Assembly: GCA_964472565.1 (NCBI GenBank)
Contig: CAYYNB010000137.1
Span: 1-16,567, forward strand
Reading direction: 5' to 3'
From: DATAMF01 sp964472565
Lineage (GTDB): Bacteria > Chloroflexota > Anaerolineae > Aggregatilineales > Aggregatilineaceae
DNA length: 16,567 nt
The notes beneath the pieces are model-generated. The model worked only from the letters and a program-made list of their open reading frames with translations. It was not told the DNA's origin and did no database searches. Numbering within the stretch: the stretch's first letter is position 1; each line of letters begins with the position of its first letter. Made by a program: the position numbers and the translations under genes. Below are positions 7,445 to 14,483 of this stretch, in pieces.

Positions 7445-7921
7445 ACTGTGCTGGCTACACCAGATATCCGTTCGGATTTGAGGGGAGATTCCTCACTCAA
7501 GCAGCCTTATAAAAATAGGCATGAGGGATCCCACCCACACCGGGGTAGTATCGGGAATGCAAGATAATTCGAAGTATGCCGTCGAGCACACCCAACAGGG
7601 CAGTCGAACCATGTGCGACAGTTATCGAGCGCTCAGCCGAGTGCAAAAGACAGGATTGACCTTCCCCATCCGCGCAGGGCAACCTCAATCGGGAGTGTGG
7701 TTCCCGGCGGAAGTGTGGGTAATTCCGAATTCCCCGTAAAAGGTCTACTGCACACATACGCCGCGCCACCCTTGTTCGGAAAACTCCAACTTTGCTAGAT
7801 GGGTTACACATGCGTATTTTTGCCTGAGTTTCGGGTCTTATTGACCGCTTCGAATTGCTCACACTTTACTTGGGGTGTACCTGCCGCTTAACCATTGGCT
7901 CTTTTGAGCCTCACTGTACTA
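7445..7921 (+). other. Unrecognised intergenic stretch between glycan operon and IS630 element
   Basis: About 480 bases without a gene I can support. Open frames on both strands are short, lack a convincing ribosome-binding site and show no motif I recognise. Directly after the operon stop are two small inverted repeats, ATCC-GTTC-GGAT at 7466-7477 and TGAGG...CCTCA at 7479-7495. Neither has a following T tract, so they are weak terminator candidates only. The plus-strand frame 7521-7739 (72 codons) contains a hydrophobic/proline patch (SGVWFPAEVWVIP) that looks protein-like and may be a remnant of an interrupted gene, but no family could be named. The right edge of this stretch is the left flank of the IS630 element. 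Confidence 0.4.
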
Positions 7922-7949
7922 GTACAGGCGGGCCTAAAAGAAGCGGGAG
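7922..7949 (+). repeat. Left terminal inverted repeat of the IS630 element
   Basis: Starts GTACAGGCGGGC next to the TA at 7920-7921. It is the imperfect inverse of 9202-9229 (17 of 28 positions identical). It lies directly downstream of the transposase stop. Confidence 0.6.
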
Positions 7950-9160
7950 TTAAGCCGTAAAGGGCTTGCCCTGATAAGTCCAACGAAAAGGCTTAGCCAT
8001 GGTTCGGTTGAAATACGCGACAAAAGCCAACACTTTCGCCTTAAGATCGGCCACCGAAGAGAAGTGGCCACGCTTGAGCAGCTTGCGAGCCAGGATCGAG
8101 AACCCAATCTCAATCTGGTTCATCCAGGAAGCGTGCTTCGGTGTATAGTGAAAGACCAGGCGATGGGTCGGATCAGAGAGAAAAGCGGCGCGGCTCGCCA
8201 TTGAAGCCAGGATGCCCGATTGGCCTTTGATCCCCAGGTCAATGTCCAGATCCGACTCGTCAGCCACGTAGCGGACCAGGGATTCGGACTGGTGGGTATT
8301 GAGATTGTCCAGGATAAAATGCCATTGCACGACGTGCGGGTCAGCTTCAACGGTGCGCCGGATATGAGCGAGAAAATCTTCTTCCGTGCGTGTCGGGCCA
8401 GCCGAGACTTGTCCCACCATGCCATCCGCCACTTGAAAGTTGACGATGAACGACAGCGTGCCATGCCGGATGTATTCAAATTCCCGGCGCAAGACATGCC
8501 CTGGAAGCATGGGCCGGTCCGGGTGCTTGGGTTCCAGAGCTTGTACGCCCGTCATTTCATCCGTACTCACGACGGCTTCGCCTCGTTTGGCTCGTTCCTG
8601 AGCTGTTTGATACAGGTGATTGATGTCTGCGATTTTCTCATCCGACTGCGGATCGGGTTCAGGGTTCAGATAGTAGCGCATCAAGTGCGGCTGGAGCCCC
8701 CTTTTTTGAGCAGTCGCGCGGCATGGCGGCGGGAGATGTGCTCCACGATGCCCCGTGCCCTCATCTCGTCGGCGATCTCCCGTCCGGTCCATTGGCTGAT
8801 CGGTCGTCCCGCTTTCTCTGGCGTTTCGCACGCCAACTGCTCGATCTGGCAGCGTTGGTCCGCCGACAACTGGGCGGGTGCGCCGGGTCGTGGTAAATCT
8901 TCCAGCCGCTCTTCCACACTCAAATCGTCCAACGCCAGCGGTTCGAGGTCGATCCAGCGCCGCCGCCACAACGTCGCCATATCCACCGAAATCTTCAGAT
9001 CACGGGCAATCTCGGCATGGTTTTTGCCCTCGGCAGCTTTCAAAATGATCCGTGCGCTTTGCGCTTTCTGCTGTCCCGTCGTGTGGCGCGCCACCAATTT
9101 CTCTAGTTCTTGGCGCACCCGCTCACTCAACTCGATTTTCTTAGGCGTTGGACCGGGCAT
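7950..9160 (-). CDS. IS630-family transposase, two overlapping frames (frameshift near 8697-8707)
   Basis: A DDE transposase encoded on the minus strand in two frames. The first part (from 9160 to about 8681) begins MPGPTPKKIEL and contains the helix-turn-helix DNA-binding region (HAEIARDLKISVDMATLWRRRW) and a second HTH ending HISRRHAARLLKK. The second part, down to 7950, carries the catalytic domain: VVSTDEMTG (first Asp), WHFILDNLNTH (second Asp) and HASWMNQIEIGF (Glu). The frames join by a -1 shift at an A6G5 run on the coding strand (plus coordinates 8697-8707), after which LQPH..RYYLNPEPD continues the family sequence. Programmed frameshifting is known in several IS families, and a mutation or homopolymer read error are alternatives. 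Start 9160 is preferred over 9181 because AAGGAGG precedes it. Combined length is about 400 residues, slightly long for the family. Confidence 0.85.
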
Positions 9161-9201
9161 GGCGGCCTCCTTCTTCTTCAAGGTCGCTCTATTCTACTCA
9201 T

Positions 9202-9229
9202 CTCCGGTCCAATTTGCGCCCTGATGTAC
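9202..9229 (-). repeat. Right terminal inverted repeat of the IS630 element
   Basis: Read on the minus strand it begins GTACATCAGGGC, matching the left end at the first five bases and the GGGC. It is followed on the plus strand by TA at 9230-9231. Confidence 0.6.
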
Positions 9230-9231
9230 TA

Positions 9232-9339
9232 GCCGAGGATTTCGGCAATTCGAGTCACTTTTATCACCTATTCAAACGCTATTTTGGTATGTCGCCTGCT
9301 CGTTACCGTCGCGCGAACCGCCACCGCGCAATTTCCTGA
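9232..9339 (+). pseudogene. AraC-family transcriptional regulator, C-terminal remnant
   Basis: Directly beyond the right TA of the IS630 element the plus strand encodes AEDFGNSSHFYHLFKRYFG followed by MSPARYRRANR and a stop. This is the second helix-turn-helix and C-terminus of an AraC/XylS DNA-binding domain; the pattern F..SSHF...FKR.FG.SP..YR is diagnostic. Only about 36 residues remain. The sequence left of the element does not continue the domain in frame and soon meets a stop, so the rest of the gene is not merely interrupted but missing. The parent regulator might have controlled a carbohydrate operon, but nothing here shows that. Confidence 0.8.
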
Positions 9340-9488
9340 ACGCAACGCTTACGTCCTTGATCATGTGAAGTTTGCATCCAGCACAAGCACCTAATCCGGG
9401 CCGCCGAAATACGCGGTCATGAACGTATGATCGCTGCTGGGGTCTGACTGACCTCGGATCTGCGGAGATTAGAAATGTCGCGTAGACT
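9340..9488 (+). other. Short non-coding stretch between AraC and IS3 remnants
   Basis: Nothing recognisable apart from a possible degraded MSRR-like fragment near 9475, just before the IS3 transposase tail, which could be a decayed piece of the same transposase in another frame. Confidence 0.3.
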
Positions 9489-9701
9489 ATGGAAAAGGGG
9501 GCAGGTGAACTTCAGAGCACCCCGGAAACCGAGCGGGAGGGCGAGAACCGGCGCTTTGCCACTCGTGACGAAGCTTGCGTGGCCATTTTCGACTACATCG
9601 AGGTTTGGTACAATCGTCGTCGCCGCCACCCCACTCAGGGTCATCTCAGCCCAGTGAACTTTGAGCAACTACACGCCGGTGACAAAATCAGTGTTTACTA
9701 A
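9489..9701 (+). pseudogene. IS3-family transposase OrfB, C-terminal remnant
   Basis: The last ~45 codons of this frame, RRFATRDEACVAIFDYIEVW then YNRRRRHPTQGHLSPVNFE, match the highly conserved C-terminus of IS3-family OrfB integrases, containing the helix after the final catalytic glutamate. The first ~20 codons are unlike the family and the DDE residues are gone, so it is inactive debris. The ATG at 9489 is probably not a real start. The remnant ends 31 bases before the likely start of the large downstream gene. The insertion event may therefore have replaced that gene's native upstream region, and any promoter must lie within or across IS debris. Confidence 0.82.
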
Positions 9702-9732
9702 ACCGAAATCAATTCAAAAGGAAATGTTACAC

Positions 9733-12700
9733 ATGATCGCACCTCACAACCTGTGTATTGCCGACTCAACGTTACAGACCCCGGCTGCTCACCCCAGCGG
9801 TAGTTATGTCACGCTACTGGGTGAGCCGTTCTATCGAATCCAACACTATGACGCCATGCAGCCGTTTTTCATCTCGTTGGTCAGCAGTTCCGATCACTGG
9901 CTGTTTATCTCGACAACAGGAGGCCTCACGGCGGGCCGAAAAAACGCGGATCATGCGTTGTTTCCCTACTATACGGAAGATCGGATCGCCGAGAACTATG
10001 ACAACACGGGCAGCAAAACACTGCTGTTTGTGACTCAGGCCGAATGCACGCACCTGTGGGAACCGTTTTCGGAACGCTATCGCGGCCTATATCGGATCGG
10101 GCGCAACTTATACAAGAATATCGCGGGGACTGCGCTTGTTTTTGAGGAAATTAACCATGATCTAGGATTGGTCTTTCGCTACGCATGGCGGACCAGCGAG
10201 GTCTTTGGCCTTGTGAAAACGTCCTGGCTGCTGAGCGAGCGTGCTGATCACTGTACAGTCATGGTGGTGGATGGCCTGCAAAATCTTCTGCCCGCCTATG
10301 TCAGCGTCCAGATTCAGAACGAATTTAGCGTATTGCTCAACGCCTACAAGCGCTGCGAGCTGCACCCGGAGACTGGGCTGGGGCTGTTTACCCTGAGTTC
10401 GCGTCTGACCGACCTGGCCGAACCCAGCGAATCGCTGCGGGCGAATACGGTGTGGCAGGTCGGGCTGAACGCTGCCGCTCACCTGTTGTCCAGTGATCAA
10501 CTCGATGCCTTGCGGTCAGGGGCCGCCATTCGACCCGAAACTGACCTGCGCGGTCGGCGCGGAGCTTATTTCGTCTGTGCCCAAGTTGACATCGGGCCAG
10601 CGGACGCCCAAACCTGGCATCTGGTGGCTGACGTAGATCAGGACAGCGCGGCAGTTGTGCACTTAGTCCAGACCCTGGCGGGCGGGGCCGATACGCTGTA
10701 CGAACAGGTGGAGCGCGACATTGTGGCCAGCAGTCACCAACTGACGGCCATTGTAGGCAGCGCCGATGGGCTGCAAATATCCAACGATCACCTGAGCACC
10801 GCGCACCATTTTGCCAATGTCATGTTTAACGTGATGCGCGGCGGCATCTTCACATGTCAATATCAGATTGATACGGCGGACCTGCGCGATTTCATCGCCA
10901 CCCACCACCCGGCGCTGCTGCATGACCGTGCCGATTTTTTCACCACAGCGCCGCCCGTCATGACACTGCACGAACTGAAAGCACGTGCGGCAGCCATTGA
11001 CTCAGCTGACCTGACACGCCTGTGTCTGACCTACATGCCACTTACCTTCAGCCGCAGGCACGGCGATCCCAGCCGTCCCTGGAATCGGTTCGAGATCAAC
11101 CTGCGCAGGGCGGATGGCTCGCAACAGTTGGATTATCAAGGTAACTGGCGCGATATCTTCCAAAACTGGGAAGCGCTGGCGTATGCCTATCCCGAATTCC
11201 TGGAAGGGATGATTGCCATCTTCCTGAACGCGACGACTAAGGATGGCTACAATCCCTATCGCATTATGCGCAAAGGGATTGACTGGGAAATCCCCGAACC
11301 AAACAATCCCTGGGCCAATATCGGGTATTGGAATGACCACCAGATCATCTACTTGCAGAAGCTGCTTGAGGCGTGCATGCGTTTTTACCCAGGTCGACTC
11401 GAGACCTTGCTCGCTTCTCGCAGCTATAGCTATGCCAATGTGCCCTACCGGATCAAGCCGTATGCCGAGCTGCTGAAAGACCCCTATCACACGATTGAAT
11501 TCGACTGGGATGAGCATCGACGGATTGAGGCGCTGGCGCGTGACTACGGGGCCGATGCGCGGCTGGTGCTTGACACAGAAGGCCGCGTGCTGCATACCAC
11601 GCTGGCAGAGAAATTACTGAGCCTGCTGTTGGCCAAGCTGGTTAATCTGGTGCCCGGGGGTGGCATCTGGATGAACACGCAGCGACCCGAATGGAACGAC
11701 GCCAATAATGCCTTGGTAGGCAAGGGTGTCTCGGTGGTGACGCTGGCCTATTTGCGGCGGTATCTAGTTTTTTTCAAAGACCTGCTGGCCAACAGCGGGC
11801 TGGAAAAGCTGTCATTGAGCACCGAAATCACCGGGCTGCTTAACGCGATCCGCCGCATCCTGACGGAAAACTACCTGGCACTCATGGGCGAAATCACGGA
11901 TGTTCAACGCAAGGTGGTGATGGATGCCCTCGGCGAAGCCGGCACTGCCTTTCGGGCGCACTGCTACCGCCAGGGACTGTCCGGGGAAGTTGTGCCAATC
12001 GCGATGGATGACCTGATCGCCTTCCTGACGATGGCGCAGGCGATTGTCGAGCATACACTGCACGCCAACCAACGGCCCGACAGGCTGTATCACGCGTACA
12101 ATGTGCTAAGGTTGGCCGATGATCAGGTCGCCATCAAGCGTCTCGATCTGATGCTGGAAGGGCAGGTAGCGATCCTGTCGTCAGGGCTGTTGGCACCCGC
12201 CGAGGCGTTGGACCTGCTGCGGCAACTGCGCGCGAGTCCGTTGTATCGCGCGGATCAGCACAGCTATATCCTGTATCCTGACCGCGACTTGCCGGGCTTC
12301 CTGGCGAAAAATGTCATTAACTCCGCCGAGGTACGCGATCTTGCGCTGGTTTCGGCCCTAACCGCCCACGCCGATTCGCGCCTCATCAGTGCGGACATTC
12401 ACGGCGTCTACCACTTTAGCGGCGACCTCCGCAATGCCCACGATGTAGCGCGTGTCCTCGCTGTGCTGGCGCAAGAGCCGCCGTATGCCGCCCTCGTTGC
12501 CGCCGAATCGCACGCTATTCTCGCGCTATTTGAGCGCGTCTTCAATCACGATTCGTTTACCGGGCGTTCCGGATCGTTTTTTGCGTATGAGGGACTGGGC
12601 AGCATTTATTGGCACATGGTTTCCAAGCTTTTGCTGGCGGTCCAGGAAACGATCTTTGCTACCGATCAGGCTGACGATAAGGCGCGGACCGCGCTGATTG

Positions 12701-13215
12701 ACGTGTATTACGACATTCGCGCCGGGCTGGGTTTCAACAAAACGCCGGATGTGTATGGCGCGTTTCCAACCGACCCCTATTCCCATACGCCGGGCGGACA
12801 GGGCGCAAAACAACCGGGTATGACGGGCATGGTCAAGGAAGAAGTACTCACGCGGATCGGTGAAGTGGGACTGGTTATCAAGAAGGGGCAAATCACCTTT
12901 AACCCAGTGCTGCTGCGCGCTGAGGAATGGCTGAGCACGCCGTCGGCGCTGCGCTATTTTGATGTTGCCGGGCAGGAAGCCTCCACCGATGTGCCTGCAA
13001 ATGCGCTGGCCTTTACGTTTTGCCAGGTTCCGGTCATCGTGTACGCAACTGATGAGGCGCGTATCGATGTTACGCTGCATGACGGCAGCATCCAGACCAT
13101 CACCGGCCACAGCCTTGGCCCGGAGCTGAGTTCCCGTATCTTTTTACGGGATGGTGTTGTCCGACAAATCACCGTGTTTATCAACACCCGCATCGCATCG
13201 AAGCGGCTGACGTGA
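9733..13215 (+). CDS. Large GH94/GH149/GH161-like protein, candidate inverting glycoside phosphorylase
   Basis: A 1160-residue protein without signal peptide or membrane segments, so cytoplasmic. Motifs suggest an (alpha/alpha)6-barrel enzyme like inverting glycoside phosphorylases, which split a beta-glycosidic bond with phosphate. HGDPSRPWNRF is at residues 443-453. NWRDIFQNWE (about 471-480) parallels the YRD..QD substrate motif of GH94. GYNPYRI is at 505-511 and GYWNDHQ at 531-537. EWNDANNALVGKGVS (from 653) parallels the GH94 DWNDGMN...GES block, whose Asp is the general acid (here Asp656). SHTPGGQG...QPGMTG (1017-1032) sits where a phosphate-binding loop would be. The N-terminal ~300 residues look beta-rich, as in the family. 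Start 9733 is chosen because AAAGGAA lies 9-10 bases upstream; ATG 9724 is too close to it, and TTG 9661 lies inside IS3 debris. Activity and exact family are inference. Confidence 0.7.
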   Translation: MIAPHNLCIADSTLQTPAAHPSGSYVTLLGEPFYRIQHYDAMQPFFISLVSSSDHWLFISTTGGLTAGRKNADHALFPYYTEDRIAENYDNTGSKTLLFVTQAECTHLWEPFSERYRGLYRIGRNLYKNIAGTALVFEEINHDLGLVFRYAWRTSEVFGLVKTSWLLSERADHCTVMVVDGLQNLLPAYVSVQIQNEFSVLLNAYKRCELHPETGLGLFTLSSRLTDLAEPSESLRANTVWQVGLNAAAHLLSSDQLDALRSGAAIRPETDLRGRRGAYFVCAQVDIGPADAQTWHLVADVDQDSAAVVHLVQTLAGGADTLYEQVERDIVASSHQLTAIVGSADGLQISNDHLSTAHHFANVMFNVMRGGIFTCQYQIDTADLRDFIATHHPALLHDRADFFTTAPPVMTLHELKARAAAIDSADLTRLCLTYMPLTFSRRHGDPSRPWNRFEINLRRADGSQQLDYQGNWRDIFQNWEALAYAYPEFLEGMIAIFLNATTKDGYNPYRIMRKGIDWEIPEPNNPWANIGYWNDHQIIYLQKLLEACMRFYPGRLETLLASRSYSYANVPYRIKPYAELLKDPYHTIEFDWDEHRRIEALARDYGADARLVLDTEGRVLHTTLAEKLLSLLLAKLVNLVPGGGIWMNTQRPEWNDANNALVGKGVSVVTLAYLRRYLVFFKDLLANSGLEKLSLSTEITGLLNAIRRILTENYLALMGEITDVQRKVVMDALGEAGTAFRAHCYRQGLSGEVVPIAMDDLIAFLTMAQAIVEHTLHANQRPDRLYHAYNVLRLADDQVAIKRLDLMLEGQVAILSSGLLAPAEALDLLRQLRASPLYRADQHSYILYPDRDLPGFLAKNVINSAEVRDLALVSALTAHADSRLISADIHGVYHFSGDLRNAHDVARVLAVLAQEPPYAALVAAESHAILALFERVFNHDSFTGRSGSFFAYEGLGSIYWHMVSKLLLAVQETIFATDQADDKARTALIDVYYDIRAGLGFNKTPDVYGAFPTDPYSHTPGGQGAKQPGMTGMVKEEVLTRIGEVGLVIKKGQITFNPVLLRAEEWLSTPSALRYFDVAGQEASTDVPANALAFTFCQVPVIVYATDEARIDVTLHDGSIQTITGHSLGPELSSRIFLRDGVVRQITVFINTRIASKRLT

Positions 13216-13491
13216 ACTTTTCGATCTCATCCGTCAATGTGATTTGGCTGTGGTGAGCGAGTGGAATATGCCGATCCTGGTTGTGGAGGCTTTGATCCCC
13301 AAAATCGAATAGCCAATCATCCATAGGCAGGGCGCGCGTCGTCAAACCATGAGAGCTGACACACGCAGCGCCAAATGGAGGTAATTCGGTTCCGGCTCGG
13401 CAAACGCGGTCTGGACTGCGCCAAGCACCTGGGCGGCTTGATGCAGTCCGATTCGGGTGTTCTGCCAGTGACTTAAAGCGGGTAAGTGCAT
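13181..13491 (-). pseudogene. DUF5996-like gene, frameshifted and truncated
   Basis: On the minus strand an ATG at 13491 opens a 49-codon frame, MHLPALSHWQNTRIGLHQAA.., that stops at 13342-13344. The next frame continues the same family pattern, HGLTTRALPMDDWLFDFGD..., to a stop at 13181. Together they resemble the N-terminal third of DUF5996-type proteins: W..T...LH...Q..G, EP.PNYLHL.LRV, GLTT..LP, then IPL..HSQ. The frames join best if two extra bases (a CTCT tandem near 13351-13356) were inserted, giving RVSAHGLTT. The 3' end runs into the convergent phosphorylase-like gene, so the rest is missing. The start is 10 bases after the permease stop, so it would be transcribed with the transporter. 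The family's function is not established. The broken reading frame is directly seen; the family name is a resemblance only. Confidence 0.6.
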
Positions 13492-13501
13492 TGGCTTCTC
13501 T

Positions 13502-14482
13502 CTATTTCAACCGGATGCGCGGGTTCAGGACCATATACAACAGATCGGCGATGAAGTTGGAAACCAGGATGATCGTTACTGTGACCATAACAATATCCTG
13601 AATCAGCAGCAAATCGCGTTTGTTGATGCCATCCAGAATCAATAAACTGCCCAATCCCTCATAGCTGAATACCGATTCGATCACGACCAGTCCGCTGATG
13701 AGCCAGCCGGAGCTGGTTGCCAGCACGGTCACGGTGGGAATCAATGCGTTCCGCAGCACATGTTTTACAATCACGGTCCGGTAGGGCAAACCCTTCAGCA
13801 CGGCAGTGCGGACATAATCGCGCTTCAATTCTTCGATGACGCCCGCGCGCACCAATCGCACAACGTAGGCCATCAAAACAAGCGTCGCGGCGATGGCGGG
13901 CAGCCATAACGCAGGCAGCGCTTCGCGGAAAGAAACGTCAGGCGGTAGGCGCGAACTTGGCGGAAACCATGTGCCGAGTTCCTTCGCCAGCCAGCTATCA
14001 CCCCATTTCAGCGCTACCACATTGATCAGGAACAATCCGGTTACAAATTCAGGAAGACTCACGACGGATAGTGAAAGCACCGAAATGATGCTATCCGGCA
14101 GTTTGCCTTCGGTCAGCCCGGCGATTACACCGAGCAGGATTGAAATAGGAACCGCCATCAACAGGGCGACCAGCGCGAGACGGCCCGATGTTATCAGGCG
14201 AGACTGAATCAAGGGGCGAATGTCGCGCAAGGGGCGGGCGGATGTGCTGCCCCAATCACCCTGAACAAAGTTAACGGACCAATCGGTATACTGAACCAAA
14301 ATAGGTTTGTCGAGGCCCAACTCGGCGCGTTTGGCGGCGACGGCGGCTTCGCTGGCATCACGGCCCAGCAGCACACGCGCGACATCACCGGGCAGCAGCC
14401 GCACCAGCAAAAAAACGAGCAGTGAAGTCAGGAACAGGGTAAACGCAAAAAAGACAATCCGCCGCAAAAAATAGCGCCACAT
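13502..14482 (-). CDS. dppB-like: Dpp/Opp-type ABC transporter permease (DppB-like)
   Basis: A 326-residue inner-membrane permease of the binding-protein-dependent DppB/OppB type, importing peptides or, in several lineages, oligosaccharides. It has the family opening MWRYFLRRIV with the first helix (about 8-29) followed by LPGD (30-33) and the ELGLDKPILVQY block. Further hydrophobic helices lie near 101-121, 134-157, 193-211, 247-270 and 294-318, and the EAA motif that docks the ATPase is at 217-233 (EELKRDYVRTAVLKGLP). GLGSLL and the closing YMVLNPRIRLK are also typical. GAGGAG lies eight bases before the ATG, inside the upstream ATPase gene, which stops one base before this start, so translation is coupled. 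No DppC partner follows; the next gene is a DUF5996-like fragment. Substrate cannot be told. Confidence 0.93.
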   Translation of the reverse strand: MWRYFLRRIVFFAFTLFLTSLLVFLLVRLLPGDVARVLLGRDASEAAVAAKRAELGLDKPILVQYTDWSVNFVQGDWGSTSARPLRDIRPLIQSRLITSGRLALVALLMAVPISILLGVIAGLTEGKLPDSIISVLSLSVVSLPEFVTGLFLINVVALKWGDSWLAKELGTWFPPSSRLPPDVSFREALPALWLPAIAATLVLMAYVVRLVRAGVIEELKRDYVRTAVLKGLPYRTVIVKHVLRNALIPTVTVLATSSGWLISGLVVIESVFSYEGLGSLLILDGINKRDLLLIQDIVMVTVTIILVSNFIADLLYMVLNPRIRLK

Positions 14483-14483
14483 T

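Larger units (their letters stand above)
7922..9229 (-). mobile_element. IS630-family insertion sequence (1308 bp), TA-flanked
   Basis: The element is bounded by a TA dinucleotide on each side (7920-7921 and 9230-9231), the target duplication expected for the IS630/Tc1 group. Its ends are imperfect inverted repeats: the left 28 bases and the reverse complement of the right 28 bases agree at 17 positions, including the terminal GTACA and an inner GGGC. It carries one minus-strand transposase split over two frames, and the transposase stop at 7950-7952 lies exactly at the inner edge of the left repeat. The boundaries were derived from the sequence by eye and could be off if the true repeats are longer. 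Confidence 0.75.

Noticed and set aside
7466..7495. Possible rho-independent terminator after the glycan operon
   Set aside because: Two short inverted repeats are present but stems are only 4-5 bp and no T tract follows.
7497..7862. 121-codon minus-strand open frame in the unassigned region
   Set aside because: No recognised motif, no convincing ribosome-binding site and an arginine/serine-rich composition typical of chance frames.
8220..9224. 334-codon plus-strand open frame
   Set aside because: Antisense shadow of the IS630 transposase; the minus strand has clear HTH and DDE motifs.
12526..13110. 194-codon minus-strand open frame and several others within 9.7-13.2 kb
   Set aside because: Antisense shadows of the large plus-strand gene in GC-rich sequence, with no motifs or ribosome-binding sites.
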